A stretch of 35,378 bases of DNA from Flavobacteriales bacterium. GTDB lineage: Bacteria > Bacteroidota > Bacteroidia > Flavobacteriales_F > PHOS-HE28. Shown piece by piece: positions 7,975-16,803 of this stretch (position 1 is its first letter; every line of letters starts with the position of its first letter). The notes under the pieces were generated by a model, which was not told where the DNA came from, did no database searches, and saw only the letters and a list, made by a program, of their open reading frames with translations. A program made the position numbers and the translations under genes. The DNA is taken from contig JAGNUG010000031.1 of NCBI GenBank assembly GCA_017987115.1, positions 1 to 35,378 on the forward strand. Direction: 5' to 3'.

Positions 7975-8730
7975 ATGGACCGCAAACAATTTCTTTCTCG
8001 CTCCTTGAAAGCAACGGTTGGCACCTTGGTTGCCGGACCCTTGCTAGCCTCTTCTTCCGGATGCAATTCGCCAGAGTCAACTGAAAGTGGGTCGAGTCCT
8101 TCGAACGGAACACCGGAAGCTTCAAATGCACCGGTTGTGCTTTCACAACTTGCCTTACCTTATGCTTACAATGCATTGGAACCCGCGATCGATGCCGTGA
8201 CCATGGAGATCCACTACACCAAGCACCATGCAGGATATGTAAAGAAGGGGAATGCCGCCATTGAGGAGGGCAATGTCAAAGCCGTGAATGAAATGGAGCT
8301 TATGGCCACGATCGGTCAATATGGTGCGGGTATCCGGAACAATGTTGGTGGCACATGGAATCATAACATGTTCTGGGATGTAATGGCACCTGCTACAGGA
8401 GCTGAACCAATGGGCAAAGTGCTCGATGCGATCACTGCTGGTTTCGACTCCATGGATACTTTCAAAGCCGCGTTCACCGAAGCCAGCATGAAACGGTTCG
8501 GAAGTGGTTGGGCTTGGCTGGTTGAGCGCAATGGTAAATTGGAGATCGGTAGTACACCGAACCAAGACAACCCCCTAATGGATGTCAGCGAATTCAAAGG
8601 CAAGCCACTCCTTTGTTTGGATGTTTGGGAGCACGCCTACTATCTGCATTATCAGAACAAACGCAACGAATACGTCGAGAATTGGTGGAGCGTCGTGAAT
8701 TGGGATGCGGTCGCGCAACGGATGATGTGA
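7975..8730 (+). CDS. Exported Mn-type superoxide dismutase
   Basis: Converts superoxide to oxygen and hydrogen peroxide. The 251-residue protein has a Mn/Fe SOD domain from about residue 56. The four metal ligands are His80 (MEIHYTKHH), His130 (WNHNMFW), Asp216 and His220 (CLDVWEHAYY). Gly125-Gly126 before the second ligand and Gln197 in STPNQDNPLM favour the manganese type. It differs from cytosolic SODs in its first 55 residues: an RKQFL-containing export signal, a hydrophobic run, then SSGCNSPE with Cys30 as a possible lipidation site, and a Ser/Thr/Pro-rich spacer. The pattern could be a Tat-like lipoprotein signal, though the lipobox is imperfect. It probably acts in the periplasm or at a membrane. 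It ends 5 bases from the convergent lipoprotein gene. Confidence 0.92.
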   Translation: MDRKQFLSRSLKATVGTLVAGPLLASSSGCNSPESTESGSSPSNGTPEASNAPVVLSQLALPYAYNALEPAIDAVTMEIHYTKHHAGYVKKGNAAIEEGNVKAVNEMELMATIGQYGAGIRNNVGGTWNHNMFWDVMAPATGAEPMGKVLDAITAGFDSMDTFKAAFTEASMKRFGSGWAWLVERNGKLEIGSTPNQDNPLMDVSEFKGKPLLCLDVWEHAYYLHYQNKRNEYVENWWSVVNWDAVAQRMM

Positions 8731-8735
8731 ACGCC

Positions 8736-9269
8736 CTATTTCAATTTCTTGCACCGCGTGGCCAATGCATCGTTCTTGATGATGGTGGACAGTTCCGCGG
8801 CGATATCCGTAAAGCGTGTCCGTGGCCCACAGGTGTATAATTCTAACAAGGGATCCTTATCGGTGATCATACCCATAAGTTCTTCTATGGAAGGCGCTTT
8901 GTCCAATGCTGCATAAGCCGCATGGTCCATGTTCAAGAAAGCGACATTCAGACCGATCCCACGATTATCCAGCAAGTATCCCTTACCCAGCTCGGTAGGT
9001 ATTGGTGGCCCACTTTCCGCACGTAGATCACTCGGTGCAGGATAGGAAACAATGGTGCTTCCATCCACTGATAACAGAACAGGGACATGGTCCGTATGAT
9101 CGTCCTTCGTCCTATACACCAGAACTTGGGGTCCGGTATCCGCCATTTCCGGCATTTCGGTCAGCTCGTTACTTTCAGATGATGTGGCAGCATCCGTGCT
9201 GTTGATCTGCTTCTGGCCGCAACACGCACATGCAAGGACCAGGATCGCACTGAACAGATGGACCCTCAT
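8736..9269 (-). CDS. Predicted lipoprotein of unknown function
   Basis: A 177-residue protein starting with a short signal and VLAC lipobox (Cys14 the likely lipidated residue), then a Ser/Thr/Glu-rich spacer to about residue 45. The main domain has VLVYRTKDDHTDHVPVLLS, IVSYPAPSDLR, GYLLDNRGIGLNVAFL and SIEELMGMITDKDPLLELY. I recall similar uncharacterised proteins in Bacteroidota, but I know of no function. Its ATG overlaps the TGA of the C10 protease gene as ATGA at 9266-9269, so translation should be coupled. C10 proteases in Bacteroides often have adjacent inhibitor genes, so a protease-partner role is possible but unproven. Confidence 0.75.
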   Translation of the reverse strand: MRVHLFSAILVLACACCGQKQINSTDAATSSESNELTEMPEMADTGPQVLVYRTKDDHTDHVPVLLSVDGSTIVSYPAPSDLRAESGPPIPTELGKGYLLDNRGIGLNVAFLNMDHAAYAALDKAPSIEELMGMITDKDPLLELYTCGPRTRFTDIAAELSTIIKNDALATRCKKLK

Positions 9270-11869
9270 CGTGCGATCACGATGCGTTCGTTCCGTACAC
9301 CTTTATCCGTGATCATCCGCAACATATAGGCCCCCTCTGCATACGCACTTAGGTCCAGTGTAACTCGGGTCCCGGCCAACACATTCCGGTTCGGTCTGGC
9401 TGTTACTTGCCCATTCAGTCCGATCAATTCAACCTGCTCAAGCGAACCGTTGAACTCAGAAAGATCGATCTGGAAAATGTCCTGTACAGGATTAGGGAAC
9501 AACCGGATCCCTGTGGTTCCAATGCTCCCTTCCACGCCGACCGATGCACCCCGTTGAATGTTCATTTGCAGCAGATATGTTCCCACCTGCCCAGCGAAAT
9601 AAGGCGCAACGTGAAAGTAGACCGTACCACCGCCATTCACTACGATCGGCCCATTCGAAATATCATCGAATGCGGGTGACCAAGTCGTACCATCCGTGGA
9701 ATAGGACCACAGACAATCTACAGTGTATGTATTGCCGTTCCCGCTGTTATATTCGTCATGGACACGTGCGTCGATCGCGTAGTTATTGCCGCCTGGCAGA
9801 ACGATCGCGTAGAAATCCTGGTCCGTTCCAGTGTGCAGAGTTGAACCTGTTGTACTCACCGCCGCCGTGTTGCCGCTGAAGTTGACGGGTAATGCAGCAG
9901 CTTGACCGACCGCATTGTTCACCTCGTATTGATCGGGTTGTTCGGATGCCGCGGTAACCGTAACGAACACCGGGTTCGAGAAATAGCTTGACCCTGTTAG
10001 GTACCAGCCGGTATTGTTCGGATTGTGTTGCGCAGCGATCAAATAAGTGCCGGGACCGACCGTAACAGGCGCGGGACCGAATGTGAGATAGGGAGCTAAA
10101 TAGGAATAACCGCTTGGCAAGCCTTGGCTCTCATTCAGTACACCGATATCCTGTGCCCAAGAGCCATCCAGGTTGTACATGGCCACACCATACTGACCTA
10201 TGAACGTGCTGAATCCATCGTTCTGGATGTTCAGGTTCACGGAAACCTGCCCCCCTTGTGTCAGCGAAGTACCGGGACTAAGCACCATCGCAGTCGCCAT
10301 TTCCATTTCGCTTGGGTTGATCACCGTCACTTGCGGAAAATTCTGGTAACTCCCACTGTTCGCTGCCACCGCCCATTCGCCACCTGTGGGTTTATAGTAA
10401 ATGCCGATGTAATAGGTGCCCGGAACCATGCTGAACAGGCCCGTGGTGGAAAAGACCAGGTCATTGGTGTAGACGTTGCCCGGATCCAAGGTGTAGCCGG
10501 AAAGGGTCTCTACAAAACCGTAGAAATTATTGTCCGCATCGAACACCGCAGCGCCGTATTCGCCACTGAACGCATTGGTGCCCGTGTTTGCAATGTTCGT
10601 GGAAACACTGAAGGCCTGGCCGTAATAGAGCGGATTGGCCGAGATGTTCACGAAGTTGTACAATTCCATGGTGTTGGTGTTGCCACCACCTCCGCCACCG
10701 CCCGTTCCCGGCGTTATGCCCAAGATCGCTACCTGGCCGCTATTGTAGCCACCGCTGCCGCCGCCGGTGCCTGTGGAACCAGGGTTCAACGCTCCCACTT
10801 GGAAATAACCATTCACTTGCCCGCCCCAACCCCAGTTGAAGTGGAACATGTTATTATCATCATACCCATCACACACGAACGCATGCCCACCACCAGAGCC
10901 AAAGCCACCATAGAAGATCGGCTTGCTGGCATCAAGGTCACTGCGCAACATATTGATCCAGGTCTGCTCCGTGTAGTTGTCCCGGAACTCCCCATGCAAG
11001 CTGCTGTTGTAACCGAAATAGGTCTCAAAGGCGAACTCAGCACAGTTCTGTGTTGGACTTTGTGCAGAGACCACATACGCATTGCTCACCTGCGGGCTGT
11101 ACTGCATATTCACGCTGACCCCGCAATGGAACATGAGCGTGGCCACCGCATTATTCGGGCCCGATACCACATTGGGCATGCTTCCCCATTCGTAGGTGGT
11201 GCTTGCGAAATTTGCCGAAAGTGTGCCGTAGTTGGGCGCGTTGTAGCTGTGGAAACCAACCCCGGCAGTAGGGCTGTTATGGTATTTCATGATCTGGGCC
11301 ATGGCCGTGGCCACACACCCTGTTACCGAACCACCAGGACATAGAGCGTTCACATTCGGCTGCTGGTCCCACAACGTTTGCATCAATGGGTTCACGGCAC
11401 GTTCCGGCACATCAGAAGGAAGCGCGTCATGAAGGATCCGGTCCCATGCAGCAATTACCTCACTTACTGGTTCCAGTCCTGCTTGGATGGCATCGCGTAG
11501 TTGGATCGAGTAGCCATCGAACCATTTCGAGATCTGCACGGGCAACTGTCCTGTTGGGAAGGTGGATTCCGTGGAATATGCAAGGATGGGTAGTACCGCA
11601 TCATCCCCCGCAACCACTACGTAACCTTGATCGGCGGCATTGTATACTCGATAAAGGGTTGATCCGCTCTCGACCTTTTCGATCACTAATTCCAGCGTCT
11701 CACTTCGAACATCCGGCAACTGCGTGTTCAGGAAACGATAGGCCACTGTGCGGGCTACCTCCTCTTGCACCTGTGCCGCTTGTAGTCCTGTGCTGAATGC
11801 AAGCGCGAGGATCAGCGCCGGGATCGAAATAACTGAAGAACGAACGTGGGAGTATCCTTTGGGATTCAT
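9266..11869 (-). CDS. C10 family cysteine peptidase with T9SS sorting domain
   Basis: A secreted streptopain (SpeB)-like protease of 867 residues. A signal peptide ends near residue 31. A propeptide-like inhibitory region follows to about 155 (YRVYNAADQGYVVVAGDD). The catalytic domain, about 160-388, has Cys185 in SVTGCVATAMAQIMKYH, His329 in GGGHAFVCDGYDD, and Asn345-Trp346 in FHFNWGWGG. A glycine-only linker (about 389-397) leads to two related beta-sandwich repeats of the CARDB type (about 400-650) and a PPC-like domain (about 655-785, YEVNNAVGQA, DQDFYAIVLPGG). A type A sorting domain closes the protein (LFPNPVQDIF, then GAYMLRMITD). It should be exported by Sec, cross the outer membrane by T9SS and be cell-attached or released. 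A good promoter lies at 11905-11935. Confidence 0.93.
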   Translation of the reverse strand: MNPKGYSHVRSSVISIPALILALAFSTGLQAAQVQEEVARTVAYRFLNTQLPDVRSETLELVIEKVESGSTLYRVYNAADQGYVVVAGDDAVLPILAYSTESTFPTGQLPVQISKWFDGYSIQLRDAIQAGLEPVSEVIAAWDRILHDALPSDVPERAVNPLMQTLWDQQPNVNALCPGGSVTGCVATAMAQIMKYHNSPTAGVGFHSYNAPNYGTLSANFASTTYEWGSMPNVVSGPNNAVATLMFHCGVSVNMQYSPQVSNAYVVSAQSPTQNCAEFAFETYFGYNSSLHGEFRDNYTEQTWINMLRSDLDASKPIFYGGFGSGGGHAFVCDGYDDNNMFHFNWGWGGQVNGYFQVGALNPGSTGTGGGSGGYNSGQVAILGITPGTGGGGGGGNTNTMELYNFVNISANPLYYGQAFSVSTNIANTGTNAFSGEYGAAVFDADNNFYGFVETLSGYTLDPGNVYTNDLVFSTTGLFSMVPGTYYIGIYYKPTGGEWAVAANSGSYQNFPQVTVINPSEMEMATAMVLSPGTSLTQGGQVSVNLNIQNDGFSTFIGQYGVAMYNLDGSWAQDIGVLNESQGLPSGYSYLAPYLTFGPAPVTVGPGTYLIAAQHNPNNTGWYLTGSSYFSNPVFVTVTAASEQPDQYEVNNAVGQAAALPVNFSGNTAAVSTTGSTLHTGTDQDFYAIVLPGGNNYAIDARVHDEYNSGNGNTYTVDCLWSYSTDGTTWSPAFDDISNGPIVVNGGGTVYFHVAPYFAGQVGTYLLQMNIQRGASVGVEGSIGTTGIRLFPNPVQDIFQIDLSEFNGSLEQVELIGLNGQVTARPNRNVLAGTRVTLDLSAYAEGAYMLRMITDKGVRNERIVIAR

Positions 11870-11904
11870 TTAAATAGGGATTGATAGTAGAGTTCGGAAC
11901 AGAG

Positions 11905-11935
11905 CAAAGCTATTACAATGTTGAACCGAGTACAA
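11905..11935 (-). promoter_or_regulatory. Promoter of the C10 peptidase-lipoprotein operon
   Basis: On the minus strand TTG (11933-11935), 20 bases, then TAGCTTTG (11905-11912): a full match to the Bacteroidota sigma-A pattern. It lies 35 bases upstream of the ATG at 11869, giving a leader of roughly 28 bases. Confidence 0.7.
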
Positions 11936-11992
11936 TACCAAATTCGGGGGATACCCGCCAATGCGGAATCTCAGTGCCACATGACACCGCTC

Positions 11993-12922
11993 TTAATCGG
12001 CCACTAACTCAATGTCGAAATCGACCAATTCCACGAATTGACGAATGCGATCATCGATATCCTCACGGGATAATTCGGTCAAGCGTTCGATGCCGAATTT
12101 CTCGCACGTAAAGCTGGCCATGGCACTACCCACGATAATGGCGCGCTTCAAGTTATCGAAGCTATGGTCTTTGGTGTGGGCCAAGTAACCGATGAACCCT
12201 CCGGCAAACGTATCGCCTGCTCCAGTAGGGTCAATGATGTCTTCGAGCGGTAATGCAGGGGCGAAGAACACCCTGTCACCACCGAACAGCAATGCCCCGT
12301 GCTCCCCTTTCTTCACAACAAGGAACTTGGGACCCATTGCCATGATCTTTGCAGCAGCTTTTACCAAGCTATGCTCGCCGCTCAATTGGCGCGCCTCGGC
12401 ATCATTGATCGTGAGAATATCCACCCGGGCGATCACCTCCTTCAGCTTATCCATGGCGATATCCATCCAGAAGTTCATGGTATCCATGACCACCATGGCT
12501 GGCCGCTCATCCATTTGGTCCAACACCTTACCCTGCACGGTCGGGTCGAGGTTTCCGAGCATTACGTACGAGGCTTTTTTGTATGCTGCTGGCAATATCG
12601 GATCCAGCTCGGTCAACACGTTCAAACGCGTTTCAAGCGTATCACGGTTATTCATATCGTAGTGATACTTACCACTCCAGAAGAAGCTTTCTTTACCCTT
12701 GAGCACCTCCAAACCACTCAGGTCAACCCCGCGTTTGCGCAGATCCTGCATAACCGCCTCAGGAAAGTCATCTCCAACAACACTTACAAGGCCCATTTTC
12801 TCCAAGAAGACCGAAGCCGCCAGTGAGATATATGTGGCAGCGCCACCAACGGTTTTTTCAGCAACGCCGAAAGGGGTTTCAATGCGATCAAAAGCAACCG
12901 TACCTACAGTGATAAGTTCCAT
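11993..12922 (-). CDS. PfkB family carbohydrate kinase
   Basis: A ribokinase-superfamily kinase of 309 residues that phosphorylates a sugar or nucleoside with ATP. It opens with LITVGTVAFDRIETP and the GGAATYISLAA substrate-loop motif (27-37). It carries the anion-hole and catalytic-base motif DPTGAGDTFAGGFIGYL with Asp237. DTMNFWMD (147-154) and LTINDAEARQLSG (170-182) are typical of a Bacteroidota subgroup annotated only as sugar kinase. No transporter or other sugar gene is beside it, so the substrate is open. It starts 115 bases downstream of the tRNA-Asn gene on the same strand. Confidence 0.9.
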   Translation of the reverse strand: MELITVGTVAFDRIETPFGVAEKTVGGAATYISLAASVFLEKMGLVSVVGDDFPEAVMQDLRKRGVDLSGLEVLKGKESFFWSGKYHYDMNNRDTLETRLNVLTELDPILPAAYKKASYVMLGNLDPTVQGKVLDQMDERPAMVVMDTMNFWMDIAMDKLKEVIARVDILTINDAEARQLSGEHSLVKAAAKIMAMGPKFLVVKKGEHGALLFGGDRVFFAPALPLEDIIDPTGAGDTFAGGFIGYLAHTKDHSFDNLKRAIIVGSAMASFTCEKFGIERLTELSREDIDDRIRQFVELVDFDIELVAD

Positions 12923-13037
12923 GGTGGTCTAAGTTTTCCAAATTGGGTCGATGCGACTATGAACAACCATTCCTTTTGAGCAGTGTTCGAACATCCCATA
13001 CAAAACAATGAAGACCGCGACGTGCGGCCTCCAAATG

Positions 13038-13111
13038 CTCCCCGGGCTGGACTTGAACCAGCGACCCCATGATTAACAGTCATGTGCTCTAACCAGCTGA
13101 GCTACCAGGGA
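13038..13111 (-). tRNA. tRNA-Asn(GUU)
   Basis: A complete 74-nt cloverleaf. The 7-bp acceptor stem pairs TCCCTGG with CCGGGGA (one G-T pair), the D-arm is GCTCAGCTGGTTAGAGC, and the anticodon stem CATGA/TCATG encloses the loop CTGTTAA. The anticodon GTT is at 13075-13077. The T-arm is GCTGGTTCAAGTCCAGC, the discriminator base is G, and CCA is not encoded. Its promoter lies just upstream at 13134-13163. Confidence 0.97.
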
Positions 13112-13352
13112 AGGTTTCCCGATTAAGGGACGGCAAAAGTAGGACGATCGGTGGATATGGCAATACGTTGATCAATATTTAGGGTTGACCACACGCTATC
13201 GGCACTCTCATATTAGTCCTGTAAACCAGGACCAGCAAGTTCGGCTTGTCTCTTCAGTGATCAAGGAATTTCGAAAATCTCAGCCGGATAAACCCGTATG
13301 GGACAACTAATACACGCTACTGCACCGTCACTAACGCATAAACACCTCCAAC
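13112..13352. other. Intergenic region between tRNA-Asn and the 12-PKD gene
   Basis: It contains the tRNA promoter on the minus strand. I find no full TAnnTTTG match facing the PKD gene and no further gene. Confidence 0.4.
13134..13163 (-). promoter_or_regulatory. Promoter of tRNA-Asn
   Basis: On the minus strand TTG (13161-13163), 19 bases, TACTTTTG (13134-13141): a full Bacteroidota sigma-A promoter. Transcription would start near 13127, about 16 bases before the tRNA 5' end. Confidence 0.7.
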
Positions 13353-16300
13353 ATGCGTCCACTCTTTCTATTCATCAGTATTGCCCTGTTCTTAACATGC
13401 AAGGCCCAGCCTTGTAGCGATGTAGAGGCCTGTATGGTGGTTAACCAGAACAATGACGGGTCGTTCTTTTTCGAGAATTGTTCAACACCTACGGCAAACT
13501 CACAATTCGTGTGGAGTTTTGGTGATGGCACTTCCGAGAATGGCGAAGTCGTGGATCATTACTATGCACAACCCGGCAGTTATACCGTTTGCCTGACCAT
13601 GTATTGGCAGAACTGCGTGGATAGTACGTGTACCACCATCGTGGTTGACGGTGCCAACCCGTGTGATGACCTGAATGCCGAGTTCTTTTACTCCGGAGGT
13701 ATACAGGGGGTGAATTTCGGACACCCGAACGTAGAATTGGACTGGTCATATCTCTGGAACTTCGGGGATGGAACAACGGGTTATGGCCCGAGTCCCTACC
13801 ACACCTATCCTGGGCCCGGCACCTACGAAACATGTCTTACCGTTTGGACCTGGGACCCTGTTGCCCAGGACACATGCTTCGCGGATCATTGTGAATTGAT
13901 CGTGATCGATGGTAGCCCATGCGACCTATTCCAAGCTTGTTACGTTCCAACACAAACTGGTGCCACAAGTGTCTTCTTCAACAATTGTACCCCGAACGAA
14001 CCAGGAACGGTCTTCACTTGGCTGTTCGGAGACGGGACGACCAGCAATGACATTGCACCGACACACACTTACGCGAACGCTGGAAATTATGAAGTCTGTT
14101 TGGTTGCAGAATGGCAGAATTGTTTTGATAGCACGTGCACGTACATCGCAGTAGGTAGTGACCCTTGCGCAAACCTGAGTGCCAACTTTAGTGCGAGCAC
14201 AACACCCAGCGGAACAATCTTCTCCAACGGTACAACGGGAACCGGTTTCCAAAGCATCTGGTCTTGGACATTTGGAGATGGAGACACCAGCGACGACCCA
14301 CAACCCATTCACACTTATGCTGAGCCCGGAATCTATTACACCTGTTTAACGGTTAACAGCCAATACGAATATGAAGGGCAGGTCATCACATGTGTAGACT
14401 CTGTCTGTATTGATGTCACGATCGAAGAACTTGGAGCTTGTGACGATGTGGAGGCCTGCATTTTGGCCAACGATTATGGTAACGGTACATTCCTATTCGA
14501 GAATTGCTCCACACCGATCGCTAACTCACAATTCGAATGGGACTTTGGTGATGGCACTTCTGATAATGGCATGATCGCGGACCATATTTATTCGCAAGCA
14601 GGTAGCTATACCGTTTGCCTGACCATGTATTGGCAGAATTGTGTGGATAGTACGTGTACCAACATCATAGTAGAAGGTGCGAACCCGTGTGATGACCTGA
14701 ATGCCGAGTTCTTTTACTCCGGAGGTACACAGGGAGTGAATTTCGGACACCCGAACGTAGAATTGGACTGGACGTATCTCTGGAACTTCGGAGACGGAAC
14801 AACGGGTTATGGCCCGAGCCCCTACCACACTTATCCTGGGCCTGGCACCTACGAAACATGCCTTACCGTTTGGACATGGGATCCCATTGCCCAGGACACC
14901 TGCTTCGCCGATCATTGTGAATTGATCGTGATCGGCGGCGGCCCATGTGAATTCCTGCAGGCTTGTCACATTCCAACACAAACCAGCGCCACTAGTGTGT
15001 TCTTCAATAATTGCACTCCTAACGAACCGGGAACGGTCTTCACTTGGCTCTTCGGGGACGGGTCGACCAGTAACGACATTGCACCAACGCACACCTACGC
15101 GAACGAAGGTGCTTATGAAGTTTGTTTAGTTGCCGAATGGCAGAATTGTTTCGACAGCACATGCACGTACATAACTGTTGGGCAAGGCAACCCATGTGAT
15201 GACTTCGCGGTATACCTCGCATGGAACCAAGGTGGGAACGACACCTATTTTTTCAACGCAACTTCGAACCAGCCCAACGTTACTTACACGTGGATATTCG
15301 ATGATGGAACCCCTGATGCAACTGGCCAGAACGTGCAACACATATTTACCGACCCTGGTACCTATTGGGTCTGTGTTGTAGGGATGTACTTCAATGAAGT
15401 TTCTCAAGAAACATGCATTGTTGAAGACTGCTTTTCATTGGTCGTGGGAGGTGGAAGCCCATGCGACGAGCTTGACGCCAACTTCAGTTACTCTGGTGGT
15501 GCCTCAGGTATGAACTTCGCGAATGCCGTGATCAATAGCACATGGACCTATTTCTGGGACTTCGGGGACGGCACAACGGATTATGGCCCAAACCCCTACC
15601 ACACCTACCCAGCACCGGGTACTTACCAAACTTGCCTGACCGTATGGACATGGGACCCTGTGAATCAGGACACGTGTTTTGCTGACCATTGTGAAACGGT
15701 CATTGCTAGCGGCATCGGTGATCCCTGTGAAAACCTGAATGCCGAATTCGTATCCACGACCACACCGAACGGCACGTTCTTCAGTAACGCAACAACTGGC
15801 GCTGGGCTACAGACCACGTGGTTTTGGGAGTTCGGCGATGGCAGCACCAGCAACGACGCGCAGCCGAACCATATGTACACGGCCGGCACCTATACCGTTT
15901 GCCTTACGGCGACCAGCATCTATGAACAACCCGGCGGCAATTTGGTAACCTGTTCCGATTCAACATGTCACACACTGGTGATCCAAGGCGGGGACCCGTG
16001 CGATTTCTTGATCGCTTGTTTCGAACCGACCCAGACCAGCTCCAATGTCGTGTTCTTCAACAACTGCACACCGAACGAACAGGGCACCGTATACACTTGG
16101 TTCTTTGGAGATGGCACCGAAAGCAATGATGCATCACCGGTGCATACTTTCCCCGCTGGAGCAGGTGCATATTCGGTCTGCTTGATCGCGGAGTGGCAGA
16201 ATTGTGTAGACAGTATCTGTACGACCATCACCGTAGGGAACACCATGGGCTGCGATAGTTTTGCGACCTGGTTCGATGTGACGTACGGGAACGTACATGT

Positions 16301-16766
16301 ATTCTTCGAGGCACAAACATCCCAAAGCGTGGATGGATACGTTTGGGATTTCGGCGATGGAACAGAAGGATACAATAGCGAAGAGATCCATTTTTTCGAA
16401 CCACCGGGACCATACACTGTTTGCCTAAGCACGTATTACTGGAATCAGAATACACAGGACACATGCTGGTCCACTTCCTGCCAAACGGTTGAGCCTTTCG
16501 GTCCGAACGGCATCACCGACCTGAACGCTGAGGATCTATTCAGCATCTATCCGCAACCCGCTACGGATGTCATCACCATCGATGGCGCAACACCCATGAA
16601 AGATGCGACAGTGGAGTTGTTCAGCATGGATGGTCGTCTGGAACACCAAGAACGGATCACGGCACTGCCCCATCAATTGAATATTTCTGAATTAAAACCT
16701 GCGGTCCATCTAATGCAGATCCAGTTGGATGGTGTTCGGTACAATTATCGCATCGTGATCCAATAG
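13353..16766 (+). CDS. Secreted protein with 12 PKD domains and a T9SS sorting domain
   Basis: A large 1137-residue cell-surface protein. A signal peptide ends near residue 19. Twelve PKD beta-sandwich modules of 82-91 residues follow directly, starting near residues 21, 104, 190, 272, 363, 446, 532, 615, 704, 792, 883 and 967. Each has a W-x-FGDGT-like core and a YTVCLT-like strand. Every module begins with Cys and holds further Cys pairs (for example NCVDSTC), so disulfides probably stiffen the rod. The modules fall into classes in the order A B C D A B C E B D C F. A type A sorting domain (1054-1137; YPQPATDVITI) ends the protein. There is no catalytic domain, so adhesin or structural filament is the likeliest role. 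It may be cotranscribed with the next gene, 37 bases on. Confidence 0.93.
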   Translation: MRPLFLFISIALFLTCKAQPCSDVEACMVVNQNNDGSFFFENCSTPTANSQFVWSFGDGTSENGEVVDHYYAQPGSYTVCLTMYWQNCVDSTCTTIVVDGANPCDDLNAEFFYSGGIQGVNFGHPNVELDWSYLWNFGDGTTGYGPSPYHTYPGPGTYETCLTVWTWDPVAQDTCFADHCELIVIDGSPCDLFQACYVPTQTGATSVFFNNCTPNEPGTVFTWLFGDGTTSNDIAPTHTYANAGNYEVCLVAEWQNCFDSTCTYIAVGSDPCANLSANFSASTTPSGTIFSNGTTGTGFQSIWSWTFGDGDTSDDPQPIHTYAEPGIYYTCLTVNSQYEYEGQVITCVDSVCIDVTIEELGACDDVEACILANDYGNGTFLFENCSTPIANSQFEWDFGDGTSDNGMIADHIYSQAGSYTVCLTMYWQNCVDSTCTNIIVEGANPCDDLNAEFFYSGGTQGVNFGHPNVELDWTYLWNFGDGTTGYGPSPYHTYPGPGTYETCLTVWTWDPIAQDTCFADHCELIVIGGGPCEFLQACHIPTQTSATSVFFNNCTPNEPGTVFTWLFGDGSTSNDIAPTHTYANEGAYEVCLVAEWQNCFDSTCTYITVGQGNPCDDFAVYLAWNQGGNDTYFFNATSNQPNVTYTWIFDDGTPDATGQNVQHIFTDPGTYWVCVVGMYFNEVSQETCIVEDCFSLVVGGGSPCDELDANFSYSGGASGMNFANAVINSTWTYFWDFGDGTTDYGPNPYHTYPAPGTYQTCLTVWTWDPVNQDTCFADHCETVIASGIGDPCENLNAEFVSTTTPNGTFFSNATTGAGLQTTWFWEFGDGSTSNDAQPNHMYTAGTYTVCLTATSIYEQPGGNLVTCSDSTCHTLVIQGGDPCDFLIACFEPTQTSSNVVFFNNCTPNEQGTVYTWFFGDGTESNDASPVHTFPAGAGAYSVCLIAEWQNCVDSICTTITVGNTMGCDSFATWFDVTYGNVHVFFEAQTSQSVDGYVWDFGDGTEGYNSEEIHFFEPPGPYTVCLSTYYWNQNTQDTCWSTSCQTVEPFGPNGITDLNAEDLFSIYPQPATDVITIDGATPMKDATVELFSMDGRLEHQERITALPHQLNISELKPAVHLMQIQLDGVRYNYRIVIQ
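13413..14165 (+). repeat. PKD A-B-C block, copy 1
   Basis: Encodes PKD modules 1-3. It aligns in frame with 14439-15194 at a constant offset of 1026 bases (342 codons). Conservation is highest in module B, where I count roughly nine of ten bases identical and most changes silent. Confidence 0.85.
14439..15194 (+). repeat. PKD A-B-C block, copy 2
   Basis: Encodes PKD modules 5-7, the partner of 13413-14165. Module 4 (class D) separates the two blocks, so the duplicated unit was probably A-B-C-D or included its edge. Single B, D and C modules recur later (modules 9, 10, 11) in more diverged form. Confidence 0.85.
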
Positions 16767-16803
16767 GGTCTTCTCTTTTCGTAAAAGTCCCGAACTTGGC
16801 GGT

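Noticed and set aside
10124-11344. 406-codon plus-strand frame over the C10 protease gene
   Set aside because: It is the mirror of the protease coding frame; composition is His/Arg-rich and no domain is visible.
14526-15092. 188-codon minus-strand frame inside the 12-PKD gene
   Set aside because: It recurs at the repeated modules and is a by-product of codon use in the PKD repeats.
13413-15194. Possible CRISPR or iteron array from regularly spaced similar sequence
   Set aside because: The repeats are long, in frame and encode PKD modules; there are no short palindromic repeats with unique spacers anywhere in the window.
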